A DNA stretch of 52,712 nt from an uncultured Treponema sp. (GTDB lineage: Bacteria > Spirochaetota > Spirochaetia > Treponematales > Treponemataceae): positions 1 to 52,712 of the forward strand of contig CALFIX010000022.1 of assembly GCA_937877515.1 (NCBI GenBank), given 5' to 3'. The position numbers were made by a program, and so were the translations under genes. Below the pieces are notes generated by a model, which had not been told where the DNA came from, did not search any database, and worked only from the letters and a program-made list of their open reading frames with translations. Positions within the stretch are counted from its first letter, which is position 1. Each line of letters begins with the position of its first letter. Positions 35,424 to 42,466 of this stretch are shown here, one piece after another.

Positions 35424-35452
35424 GAGCCCCTCAAGCGGGGGGCTTTTTTTTA
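35424..35452 (+). terminator. Terminator after the TraB-family gene
   Basis: A GC-rich stem (GCCCC at 35426-35430 with GGGGGGC at 35437-35443, loop TCAAGC) is followed by eight T. It serves the plus-strand operon and lies in the convergent gap with radA. Confidence 0.85.
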
Positions 35453-35460
35453 GGACACGC

Positions 35461-36831
35461 TTATCTTTTAAATAATACTTTTACAAGATCCTTTATGTTT
35501 TCTGTGTTATCAGGACTGATTGCCTGTGTAAAGCCAAGCTCTTTTGCAGTTTTAAGCCTCTGCTTAAGCTTTGTAACTGGCCTGACTTCTCCTGCCAGGC
35601 TTAATTCTCCGACAATTACGGTATGTTCTTCTAAAGGAATGTCGCTTCGTGCAGAATAAAGGGCTGCTGCTAGAGCCGCATCTATCGCACTTTCTGTTAA
35701 ACGCATTCCGCCTGCAACATTTATGTAAATGTCCTGGTCGCTGAATTTTATACCGCCCCTCTTTTCTAAAACCGCGGCAACTCTGCTAACTCTGGCACTG
35801 TCAATTTTGTCAGAATATACTCTGTTAACCTGAGCCTTTGCTGGAACAGTAAGAGCCTGAATTTCTACAACAAAAACCCTGCTTCCCTCAAATACCGGTA
35901 CGCAGGCACTTCCGGCGGGAGTTTTTCCGTTTCGTCTTGTTAAAAATAAAGAGCTCGGGTCTGTAACCGCTTTAAGTCCGCTGGCTTCCATCTCAAAAAT
36001 TCCAAGCTCATCTACGCTTCCAAAACGATTTTTTAATGCCCTTAAAAAACGAACTTCATCATTGTTGCGTTCAAAGCTGATGACGGTGTCCACCATGTGC
36101 TCAAGACTTTTAGGCCCTGCAATGCTTCCGTCCTTTGTAACATGAGCGGTCATAAAAAGAACAGAGTCCCTTTCTTTTACCCAGCCGATAAGCTCGTTCG
36201 CACAGTACTTAAGCTGATTAACAGTACCCGGAATAATTCCAGCTTCTACAGAATAAACTGTCTGAATGGAGTCTATTATCACAACTGCAGGATTAAGAGA
36301 GTCTAATGCGTCTAAAATATCTTCCAGGCGAAGGGTGCAGAGAATTTCAATTTCATCAACGTTCAGCTTAAGCCTTGCAGCCCTTCCTTTTATTTGACTT
36401 GCACTTTCTTCTCCGGAAACATATAAGATACGGCTTTTGTTTCCTGCATCTTTTAGCGCGTTATGAATTTTTGCCACAGTCTGAATTAAAAGTGTAGATT
36501 TCCCTATGCCGGGTTCTCCTCCTATAAGGATTGCACTTCTTCTTGTAGCTCCAAAACTGCTGCCTTCTTCTCCACCAAGAACTCTGTCAAATTCACTTAT
36601 TCCGGTAGAAATGCGGCCTTCGTTTTTTATTTCTATCTTTGCCAGAGGAACAGGCTTTGCTTTTGTTGTACTGCCGTCAGCATGTAAAGAAGGTGTGTGT
36701 GCGTTTGGGTCTACAATGCATTCTTCTAAAGTATTCCACTCTCCGCATTGAGGGCATTTACCAAGCCATGCAGGTTGTGAGTAACCGCAATTGGAACACT
36801 TGTAAACTATAGAACCTTTTTTCTTTGCCAT
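35461..36831 (-). CDS. radA: DNA repair protein RadA
   Basis: This 456-residue protein has the RadA order. The C4 zinc finger has cysteines 12, 15, 26 and 29. The RecA-like core has Walker A GEPGIGKS at 105-112 and Walker B VVIIDSIQTV. The RadA-specific motif KNRFG is at about 266-270. The C-terminal Lon-protease-like domain (INVAGGMRLTESAIDAALAAALYSA) lacks the protease serine. RadA acts with RecA in branch migration during recombination. It is followed by no other minus gene, and upstream sits the NusG-domain-II gene with a 24-base gap. Confidence 0.95.
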   Translation of the reverse strand: MAKKKGSIVYKCSNCGYSQPAWLGKCPQCGEWNTLEECIVDPNAHTPSLHADGSTTKAKPVPLAKIEIKNEGRISTGISEFDRVLGGEEGSSFGATRRSAILIGGEPGIGKSTLLIQTVAKIHNALKDAGNKSRILYVSGEESASQIKGRAARLKLNVDEIEILCTLRLEDILDALDSLNPAVVIIDSIQTVYSVEAGIIPGTVNQLKYCANELIGWVKERDSVLFMTAHVTKDGSIAGPKSLEHMVDTVISFERNNDEVRFLRALKNRFGSVDELGIFEMEASGLKAVTDPSSLFLTRRNGKTPAGSACVPVFEGSRVFVVEIQALTVPAKAQVNRVYSDKIDSARVSRVAAVLEKRGGIKFSDQDIYINVAGGMRLTESAIDAALAAALYSARSDIPLEEHTVIVGELSLAGEVRPVTKLKQRLKTAKELGFTQAISPDNTENIKDLVKVLFKR

Positions 36832-36855
36832 AAGCTTTCCTTTTTATTCAGAATT

Positions 36856-37242
36856 TCATTCTGTAATCGTATCTAAAGCATTAAGAGAATCCTTTTTACT
36901 TCCTTCAAGACGTATGAATACTTCGTTAGGAAGACAGGCTGCCCATTCACCGGGTTTAGAAAGATTTCCGCTTTCCACACAAGTCTTATTAGGGCATGGA
37001 GAGTCTGAAAAGTGAACGGTCTTGTCTTTAACTTCAACTGTAGTTTCTCCTAACGGCCCTTTTATTTTATAAACAGCGTCTGTACTTAAAGGGTATACAT
37101 ATTCTCCTGAATTACTACTAATTATTAGCGAGAGAGAGGCATTTGAACCATTTTTTAATCTAAAAAAACTAAAAAAAATCGCAATAAGAAAAATTATAAT
37201 TACAACAAAGTCTAACCATGCAAATTTTTTTAAGTTCTTCAT
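36856..37242 (-). CDS. NusG domain II-containing membrane-anchored protein
   Basis: This 128-residue protein has one N-terminal membrane helix (about 10-27) and a KOW-like NusG_II domain outside. The domain shows DSPCPNKTCVESGNLSKPGEWAACLPNEVFIRL, with the family's three cysteines (two in CPNKTC, one in ACLPN) and the LPN turn. Despite the name, this family is extracytoplasmic and not a transcription factor, and its role is unknown. It abuts the serine acetyltransferase gene (37242/37243). Confidence 0.85.
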   Translation of the reverse strand: MKNLKKFAWLDFVVIIIFLIAIFFSFFRLKNGSNASLSLIISSNSGEYVYPLSTDAVYKIKGPLGETTVEVKDKTVHFSDSPCPNKTCVESGNLSKPGEWAACLPNEVFIRLEGSKKDSLNALDTITE

Positions 37243-38103
37243 TTACTGAGTACAGGTCTGTGTATAGGTAGTTCCCGCTGGAACGGATTTTGTAACCCAT
37301 GTGTTTCCGCCAATTGTGCTTCCCTTACCAATAACGGTTTCTCCGCCAAGGATAGTTGCATTTGCATATATTGTAACATTGTCTTCTATGGTGGGGTGAC
37401 GTTTTTTATTCATCAGCTCCTTTTTAACGCTGAGGGCACCAAGGGTTACACCCTGATAAATCTTTACATTGTTGCCGATAGTGCAGGACTCTCCAATAAC
37501 AACACCTGTTCCGTGGTCAATAAAGAAGCTTTCTCCAATGGTGGCTCCCGGGTTAATGTCTATTCCGGTTTTGCCGTGGGCATATTCACTCATTATCCTT
37601 GGAATTACAGGAACTCCACTGTTTGCTAAAAAGTGTGCAATCCTATAAACAACAATAGCTTCAAGGCCCGGGTAAGAAACAATAACCTCTTCTGTAGATT
37701 TAGCTGCAGGGTCCCCTTCGTAAGCGGCCTGAACATCACGACCGATTTTACGCCTTATCTCAGGAAGCTCATCAATAAGGGCTCTGGAAGCCTGTTCTGC
37801 CAGAGTAAAGCAATGTGACTGCTCTACAGCCGGGTCCTGCACGACGTATAAAAGTGCTTTTTGAATTTCCCGAGTAAGCATGGAGATAACTCTGTTTACT
37901 CTTTCGCCTGTCACAAATCTAAGGGTCTGAGCATCAATTTCTTCTGCAACTCTGAAGCCTGGAAAAATTAAACACTGAAGATCAGATAAAACTGCAATAA
38001 CGTTTTGCCTGTTTGGAAAGTTTCTTGACTCGTCTAAGTTAATTCCACCGTATTTTTGATAAGACTCAAGAATGTTGTCTATGGAAGAATCTATTGAATT
38101 CAT
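37243..38103 (-). CDS. cysE: Serine O-acetyltransferase
   Basis: This 286-residue protein acetylates L-serine with acetyl-CoA, the first step of cysteine synthesis. An N-terminal helical domain (about 1-170) precedes the left-handed parallel beta-helix with hexapeptide repeats: HGKTGIDINPGATIGESFFIDHGTGVVIGE carries the catalytic aspartate-histidine pair (D in FFIDH), then KIYQGVTLGALS and KRHPTIEDNVTIYANATILGG. The C-terminus GTTYTQTCTQ is short. The longer N-terminal domain resembles the EpsC/SRPBCC-free serine acetyltransferases of Bacteroides and clostridia rather than E. coli CysE. Confidence 0.9.
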   Translation of the reverse strand: MNSIDSSIDNILESYQKYGGINLDESRNFPNRQNVIAVLSDLQCLIFPGFRVAEEIDAQTLRFVTGERVNRVISMLTREIQKALLYVVQDPAVEQSHCFTLAEQASRALIDELPEIRRKIGRDVQAAYEGDPAAKSTEEVIVSYPGLEAIVVYRIAHFLANSGVPVIPRIMSEYAHGKTGIDINPGATIGESFFIDHGTGVVIGESCTIGNNVKIYQGVTLGALSVKKELMNKKRHPTIEDNVTIYANATILGGETVIGKGSTIGGNTWVTKSVPAGTTYTQTCTQ

Positions 38104-38192
38104 AAATACCCCGTGCGTTTGATTGTGATTAAGATACTAAAAAGATAGGTTGTTTTCAAGGTGTTGCGTCGGACGGTACTCCATAAAGACAG

Positions 38193-38514
38193 AAAAAATT
38201 TATACATTAAATAAAATAAAATAACATTCCACTTACGCCACGCCATACGGGAGCCCTTGCCCAAGAGTGCACGCATCACTTGCCACGCTCAAGCCTTACT
38301 TCAAGTTACGAAAAAGCTCACGGTGCTCCTGTCGTTTACTGCGTGCAGTTGGGCATTCCCGTCTGCCGTGTCTCTGTTCCATGTTATTTTATTTTTATAC
38401 TATATAGATTACGGGCTTTCCAGAGTTACGGCTTTCGCCTTCATTGGCTAACGCCAACGCTGCGCGCTCTTCCAATCCCGCGTAGGTTAAAAAGGTGAAT
38501 GTGTAAATTTTTAT
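38193..38514. repeat. MITE-like element with nested inverted repeats
   Basis: An AT-rich outer pair (38193-38209 with 38498-38514, both variants of ATAAAAATTTAyACATT) encloses an inner pair (38211-38227 with 38381-38397, variants of TAAAAATAAAATAACAT). Between and after the inner arms lies a GC-rich core unlike the flanks, with short open frames on both strands but no ribosome sites. I recall similar small hypothetical ORFs (the RAFQSYGFRLHWLTPTLRA type) scattered in Treponema annotations, which would fit a dispersed non-coding repeat. No target duplication was identified. This element fills most of the gap 38104-38623. Confidence 0.55.
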
Positions 38515-38543
38515 GAATTTTTGAGAATTCAAATACTTTTTTA

Positions 38544-38572
38544 TTGACATACTTTTTCTATTTCGCTATAGT
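38544..38572 (+). promoter_or_regulatory. Strong promoter of the tRNA-Thr/rpmG/secE/nusG operon
   Basis: A perfect TTGACA (38544-38549) and TATAGT (38567-38572) are separated by 17 bases, about 50 bases upstream of tRNA-Thr. Confidence 0.88.
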
Positions 38573-38623
38573 TACGAAACCTATTTAAAAGGTGTGCTCG
38601 GAGCAGTATGCCCGAGGCATTTT

Positions 38624-38696
38624 GCTCTTGTAGCTCAGTCGGTAGAGCACATCGTTGGTAACGATGAGGTCAGCGGTCCGATTCCGCTCGGGAGCT
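38624..38696 (+). tRNA. tRNA-Thr (GGT)
   Basis: The 73-base gene folds as a full cloverleaf: acceptor GCTCTTG/CGGGAGC, D arm GCTC/GAGC, anticodon stem CATCG/CGATG with loop TTGGTAA (anticodon GGT) and T stem AGCGG/CCGCT. The T loop is TCCGATT, with C at position 55 in place of the nearly universal T. CCA is not encoded. Confidence 0.93.
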
Positions 38697-38723
38697 CTTC
38701 TTTATTATTTTAGGAGAAAAAAA

Positions 38724-38900
38724 ATGGCAAGCAAGAAAAAGACAGCGGTAGAAATTATTGCCCTTCAGTGCACAGAGTGTAAGCGCAAGAACTATACTAC
38801 ATATAAGAACCGCAAGAATATTACTGGAAAGCTTGAGAAGAATAAGTATTGCCCGTTCTGTCGCAAAGAAATTCTTCACAAAGAAACAAAAGTAAAATAA
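38724..38900 (+). CDS. rpmG: 50S ribosomal protein L33
   Basis: This 58-residue protein starts at ATG 38724 after TAGGAG. L33 is a small zinc-ribbon protein of the large subunit near the E site. The two CxxC pairs, CTECKRKNY and CPFCRKE, make this the zinc-binding (C+) form. It lies between the two tRNA genes, the arrangement seen upstream of secE-nusG in many bacteria. Confidence 0.95.
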   Translation: MASKKKTAVEIIALQCTECKRKNYTTYKNRKNITGKLEKNKYCPFCRKEILHKETKVK

Positions 38901-38950
38901 TTAAACTGTAGTTACGCCTTTTTCGGTTTTTGAAAGAGGCTTAAACTTTT

Positions 38951-39023
38951 AGGTCAGTAGCTCAGTTGGTAGAGTCCTGGTCTCCAAAACCAGTTGTCGC
39001 GGGTTCGAGTCCTGCCTGGCCTG
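38951..39023 (+). tRNA. tRNA-Trp (CCA)
   Basis: The 73-base cloverleaf has acceptor AGGTCAG/CTGGCCT (one T-G pair), D arm GCTC/GAGT, anticodon stem CTGGT/ACCAG with loop CTCCAAA (anticodon CCA), T stem GCGGG/CCTGC, T loop TTCGAGT and discriminator G. The terminal CCA is not encoded. Confidence 0.95.
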
Positions 39024-39057
39024 TCTAATTTTCTAAATCAATTAATTGAGGATAAAA

Positions 39058-39237
39058 ATGAAGAAGTTTTTCCAATTTTGCAAGGAATGCGTGGGAGAGC
39101 TGAAAAAGGTTACATGGCCAACACGTAGTGAAGTTCTCTCTTCTGTAAAAGTTGTATTTGTTTCTACCCTTGTTGCAGCAATTATTCTTGGTCTTTTAGA
39201 CTGGTTGTTTACACAGGGTCTCCGTCTTGTATTTTAG
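39058..39237 (+). CDS. secE: Preprotein translocase subunit SecE
   Basis: This 59-residue single-span SecE begins MKKFFQFCKECVGELKKVTWPT. It stabilises SecY in the protein-export channel. The amphipathic helix with ELKKVTWPTRSEV and one membrane helix (VVFVSTLVAAIILGLLDWLF) are the minimal conserved core. I chose ATG 39058, preceded by TGAGGA, rather than an in-frame TTG at 39046 that would overlap the ribosome site. It lies 15 bases before nusG. Confidence 0.93.
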   Translation: MKKFFQFCKECVGELKKVTWPTRSEVLSSVKVVFVSTLVAAIILGLLDWLFTQGLRLVF

Positions 39238-39252
39238 CTTATAGGGGCGTTT

Positions 39253-39810
39253 ATGGCAAAGAGCTGGTATATTCTTCAAACTTTCACAGGTTATGAACAA
39301 AAAGTAGAGCGTACTATACGTCAGCTCTTGGATGCCGGCGATATTGATTCTGCCGTACTTACAAATGTAAAAGTTCCTATGGAAGAAGTTGTGGAAATTC
39401 GCAACGGAAAAAAACATTCTCGAAATAATAAAATTTTACCTGGTTACATTATGCTGGAAATGGATCTTCCTCAGATTGGCTGGAAGGCTACATGTAACGC
39501 AGTTCGTCATATTCAGGGTGTAAATGGTTTTGTCGGTACAAATCCGCAGGAGCGTCCCCGTCCGATTACTCCAGATGAAGCAAAAAATCTTTTACAGGCT
39601 GCTGGAGAGCTAAAGGGTGAAAAGGTTGTTCGTGTAAAACAGAATTACGAAATTGGCGAAACTGTTAAGATTACAGATGGTCCATTTGCTACATTTAGTG
39701 GTGCAATTGAAGAGATTAACGCAGAAAAAAGTAAACTTCGTGTTAATGTTCAAATTTTTGGACGTGCTACCCCAGTAGAAGTAGATGTAATGCAGGTAGA
39801 AAAAATATAG
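39253..39810 (+). CDS. nusG: Transcription antitermination factor NusG
   Basis: This 185-residue protein begins with WYILQTFTGYEQKVERTIRQLL, the NGN domain that binds the RNA polymerase clamp. The C-terminal KOW domain has YEIGETVKITDGPFATFSGAIEEIN. Length and motifs are standard with no insertion domain. A terminator-like hairpin follows, so ribosomal protein genes downstream probably also have their own control. Confidence 0.96.
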   Translation: MAKSWYILQTFTGYEQKVERTIRQLLDAGDIDSAVLTNVKVPMEEVVEIRNGKKHSRNNKILPGYIMLEMDLPQIGWKATCNAVRHIQGVNGFVGTNPQERPRPITPDEAKNLLQAAGELKGEKVVRVKQNYEIGETVKITDGPFATFSGAIEEINAEKSKLRVNVQIFGRATPVEVDVMQVEKI

Positions 39811-39817
39811 TTTTTAT

Positions 39818-39841
39818 AGGTGGCTTAAAAGTCACCTTTTG
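39818..39841 (+). terminator. Weak terminator after nusG
   Basis: A 7-bp stem, AGGTGGC (39818-39824) with GTCACCT (39831-39837), is followed by TTTT. The short T-run suggests partial read-through into the rplK leader. Confidence 0.6.
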
Positions 39842-39897
39842 TTGTTTGAAAGTTATTGGCTAAATTTTTAGCTTAACTTAATTTGGGAGAAGTACAG

Positions 39898-39967
39898 GTC
39901 CGTTGGACAAAGGTGCTTCGCTAGAAACAGAATGCCGTTGGCAGGCGGTTTTACCGCACTCTGTTTC
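39898..39967 (+). promoter_or_regulatory. rplK leader with a hairpin and a three-way junction
   Basis: GTCC-GTT-GGAC forms a small hairpin at 39898-39908. Then an 8-bp perfect stem, 39924-39931 with 39960-39967, encloses TGCC-GTT-GGCA (39933-39943) and GCGGT-TTT-ACCGC (39945-39957) with only single-base linkers, ending 24 bases before the rplK start. The fold is a candidate for binding by ribosomal protein L1, which represses the rplK-rplA mRNA in E. coli. Confidence 0.6.
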
Positions 39968-39991
39968 ACACCAATCTTAAGGAGATACATT

Positions 39992-40426
39992 ATGGCCACA
40001 AAAAAGGTAACAGCTGTTATTAAGCTGCAGTGCCCAGCCGGTGCTGCAACTCCAGCTCCACCAATTGGTCCGGCTCTTGGTCCTCATGGTGTTTCTGCTC
40101 CAAAGTTTGTGCAGGAATTCAATGACCGTACTAAGAACATGGAAAAGGGACTTATTATCCCTGTAGTCATTACTGTCTATCAAGACAAATCCTACACATT
40201 TATTCTCAAGACTCCTCCTGCAGCAGTTCTTATTAAGAAGGCAGCTGGTGTTCAGAAGGGTGCTGGAAATCCACTTCGCGACAAAGTTGGAAAGATTTCT
40301 CAGAAAGCTCTTGAAGAAATTGCAACCCAGAAACTTCCAGACCTTAACGCAAATGATGTTGAGGCTGCAAAGAAGATTATTGCTGGAACAGCCCGCAGTA
40401 TGGGTATTGAAGTGGAGGCCAACTAA
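39992..40426 (+). CDS. rplK: 50S ribosomal protein L11
   Basis: The start ATG 39992 follows AAGGAG. The frame opens earlier but the leader there is structured RNA. The product is 144 residues beginning MATKKVTAVIKLQCPAGAATPAPPIGPALGPHG, with the proline-rich thiopeptide-binding N-terminal domain, and the C-terminal RNA-binding domain ends in GTARSMGIEV. L11 supports GTPase-factor function on the ribosome. Its stop overlaps the rplA start (TAATG). Confidence 0.97.
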   Translation: MATKKVTAVIKLQCPAGAATPAPPIGPALGPHGVSAPKFVQEFNDRTKNMEKGLIIPVVITVYQDKSYTFILKTPPAAVLIKKAAGVQKGAGNPLRDKVGKISQKALEEIATQKLPDLNANDVEAAKKIIAGTARSMGIEVEAN

Positions 40427-41106
40427 TGAAACACGGAAAGAAATACCGCGAATCACTTACCAAGTATGACCCCGCTAAGCTTTATGGCATTCAAGAGGCA
40501 TGCAAGCTGGTAAAAGATTTACACTATGCAAAGTTTGACGAAACAGTTGAACTTTCTGTAACTCTTAAATTAGAGAAGAATCAGACTGTACGTGATACAC
40601 TTGTTTTCCCACATCAGTTTACAGCAGAAAAAAGAGTTCTCGTATTCTGTAAAGAAGAACGTATTAAGGAAGCTCTTGACGCTGGTGCAACTTATGCTGG
40701 TAACGTAGAGTACATTGACAAGGTAAAGGGTGGTTGGACAGATTTTGACATTGCTGTCGCTACTCCAGACATGATGAAAGACGTAGGTCGCCTTGGTATG
40801 GTTTTGGGTCGTCGTGGTCTTATGCCAAACCCAAAAACTGGTACAGTTACAAATGACATTGCAAATGCAATTGGAGAACTCAAGAAGGGACGTACAGAAT
40901 TCCGTGCAGACAAAACTGGTGTTGTACACATTCCTGTAGGAAAGGTTTCTATGAACGAAGCTGACACTGCAGAAAACGTAACAACTTTCCTTGCAGAACT
41001 TAACCGCAAGAAGCCGGCTGATGCAAAAACTGATTTTATCCGCTCTGTTTCACTCAGTTCAACCATGGGCCCTGGCGTATGGATTGACTTTAAGGAGGAA
41101 GCATAA
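40426..41106 (+). CDS. rplA: 50S ribosomal protein L1
   Basis: This 226-residue protein forms the L1 stalk at the E site and in many bacteria represses its own operon. Signature blocks are DETVELSVTLKLEKNQTVRDT, GRLGMVLGRRGLMPNPKTGTV (the L1 signature) and the C-terminal SLSSTMGPGVWIDF. The ATG overlaps the rplK stop, and the stop overlaps the rplJ ATG, so L11, L1 and L10 are translationally coupled. Confidence 0.97.
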   Translation: MKHGKKYRESLTKYDPAKLYGIQEACKLVKDLHYAKFDETVELSVTLKLEKNQTVRDTLVFPHQFTAEKRVLVFCKEERIKEALDAGATYAGNVEYIDKVKGGWTDFDIAVATPDMMKDVGRLGMVLGRRGLMPNPKTGTVTNDIANAIGELKKGRTEFRADKTGVVHIPVGKVSMNEADTAENVTTFLAELNRKKPADAKTDFIRSVSLSSTMGPGVWIDFKEEA

Positions 41107-41687
41107 TGGCTATTAAAGCAAAGAAAGTTCAGCCTGCAAAGACAAAAGCAATCGAAGAAGCTAAACAGATTCTTGGTGAATACAAAAGCTATATTTTCGT
41201 TGACTATCGTGGACTTACTGTAGAACAGATTACAAAGCTCCGTGACAATCTTCGTGAAAAAGATGCAACTCTTAAAGTTTTTAAGAATAACTTTGCTAAA
41301 GTTGCATTCGATGAAATGAAGGTAGAGAATGTTGCTGACTATCTTACAGGTCCTACAGCTATTGCTCTTGTAAAAGATGAAGCTAACGAACCTGCAAAAG
41401 TTCTTTTTGATTTTGCAAAAGATGCACCTACTCTTGCAGTTAAGGGTGCTATCGTAGAAAACGAAGTATACGACAAGGCAAAAATCGAAGCTTATTCAAA
41501 ACTTCCTGGCAAGAAGCAGCTTATTGCTATGCTTATGTCTGCAATCAATGGTCCTGCAAGAAAACTTGCTGGTACATTACAGGCTTACGTTGAAAAGCTT
41601 GAAAAGGAAGGTCCTGCTGCAGCAGCTTCAACAGAAGCAACTCCACAGGCAGAAGCAACACCTGCAGAAGCACCTGCTGCTGAGTAA
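41106..41687 (+). CDS. rplJ: 50S ribosomal protein L10
   Basis: This 193-residue protein is the base of the L12 stalk. The N-terminal rRNA-binding part reads SYIFVDYRGLTVEQITKLRDNLRE and LKVFKNNFAKVA. The C-terminal helix that binds L12 dimers is followed by an Ala/Thr/Glu/Pro-rich tail of about 25 residues (ATPQAEATPAEAPAAE). There is no room for an L10 leader upstream, since the ATG overlaps the rplA stop. Control must therefore come from the rplK leader or from the structured rplJ-rplL gap. Confidence 0.96.
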   Translation: MAIKAKKVQPAKTKAIEEAKQILGEYKSYIFVDYRGLTVEQITKLRDNLREKDATLKVFKNNFAKVAFDEMKVENVADYLTGPTAIALVKDEANEPAKVLFDFAKDAPTLAVKGAIVENEVYDKAKIEAYSKLPGKKQLIAMLMSAINGPARKLAGTLQAYVEKLEKEGPAAAASTEATPQAEATPAEAPAAE

Positions 41688-41698
41688 ATTAAATTCAA

Positions 41699-41830
41699 CT
41701 ACGGTTAGGCTTCTTTTGTGCTGATTACTATCCGTAGAAAATAAACCCGTTATAAACGGGACTTTGGATTTAGAGTAAAGGTTTTTGTATAAAATCTTCT
41801 AAACCAAAATTACACCCATCAAAATGATGG
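41699..41830 (+). promoter_or_regulatory. Four-hairpin region between rplJ and rplL
   Basis: Successive stems are CTACGG/CCGTAG (41699-41704 with 41732-41737), CCCGT/ACGGG (41746-41750 with 41756-41760), a 10-bp stem with one bulge (41764-41774 with 41798-41807) and CCATC/GATGG (41816-41820 with 41826-41830). The last one abuts the rplL ribosome site. They may set the excess of L12 over L10 by processing or translational control. Confidence 0.55.
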
Positions 41831-41844
41831 AGGAGAAGACAATT

Positions 41845-42219
41845 ATGGCACTTTCTAATGAAGAAATCCTCGACGCAATCGCAAATCTTACAGTTCAGCA
41901 GGCTGCTGACCTTGTTAAGGCAATGGAAGAAAAATTTGGCGTATCTGCTGCAGCTCCTGTAGCTGTTGCTGCTGGTCCAGCTGCTGCTGCTGCTGAAGAA
42001 CAGACAGAATTTACAGTAACTCTTGACGGTCTCGAAGGAGCAGACAAGAAGATTGCTGTTATTAAGGCTGTTCGTGTTATCACAGGTCTCGGACTTGGTG
42101 AAGCAAAAGCACTCGTTGAAGGTGCTCCAAAGACTCTCAAAGAGGGTGTTTCTAAGGCAGATGCAGACAAGATTATTGCTGACATCGCTGCTGCTGGTGG
42201 AAAAGCAAGTAAGAAATAA
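41845..42219 (+). CDS. rplL: 50S ribosomal protein L7/L12
   Basis: The start ATG 41845 follows GGAGGAGA, and an upstream ATG pair at 41824 lies inside the terminal hairpin and ribosome site. The product is 124 residues: N-terminal dimerisation helix pair (ILDAIANLTVQQAADLVKAMEEKFG), an Ala-rich hinge (residues about 36-52) and the factor-binding domain with KIAVIKAVRVITGLGLGEAKALVEGAPKTLKEGV. It recruits translation GTPases as a multi-copy stalk protein. Confidence 0.96.
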   Translation: MALSNEEILDAIANLTVQQAADLVKAMEEKFGVSAAAPVAVAAGPAAAAAEEQTEFTVTLDGLEGADKKIAVIKAVRVITGLGLGEAKALVEGAPKTLKEGVSKADADKIIADIAAAGGKASKK

Positions 42220-42245
42220 GTCTTTAAGGCTTGGTTTTTACTAAC

Positions 42246-42424
42246 TGGAACTTTGCAAGACAAGGTTCCAGCATATAATGCGTTAAATATTTTTTATTTT
42301 TTAAGCTTTGGAAAGTGTTCTGGACGCAGAATGCTAACCGAAGCTTTAGCCGTCTAAAGACGAATAGCCTGCAGTTCTCGTGCTGAGTACGGACGAGTGC
42401 TTGTTAAGTATTTTCTTGTTACTT
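42246..42424 (+). promoter_or_regulatory. Structured leader between rplL and rpoB
   Basis: A 10-bp stem (42246-42255 with 42261-42270, one G-T pair) is followed by GCATATAATGC, which contains a TATAAT with a possible TTTGCA -35 16 bases upstream. Then come hairpins TTCTG/CAGAA (42318-42331), CTTTAG/CTAAAG (42344-42359), CTCGT/ACGAG (42377-42397) and AAGTA/TACTT (42406-42424). It could be an attenuator or processing site separating ribosomal-protein and polymerase expression. Confidence 0.45.
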
Positions 42425-42466
42425 GTAGCGGTTCTGTTGGTAAAAGATTATTCCTAAGAGGAAAAG

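Noticed and set aside
38257..38498. Two overlapping small plus-strand open frames.
   Set aside because: They lie inside the repeat element, lack ribosome sites and occur in two frames of the same DNA, so they are more likely non-coding.
39046..39057. A TTG start giving SecE four extra residues.
   Set aside because: The TTG overlaps the TGAGGA ribosome site of the ATG at 39058, and the conserved protein starts at MKKF.
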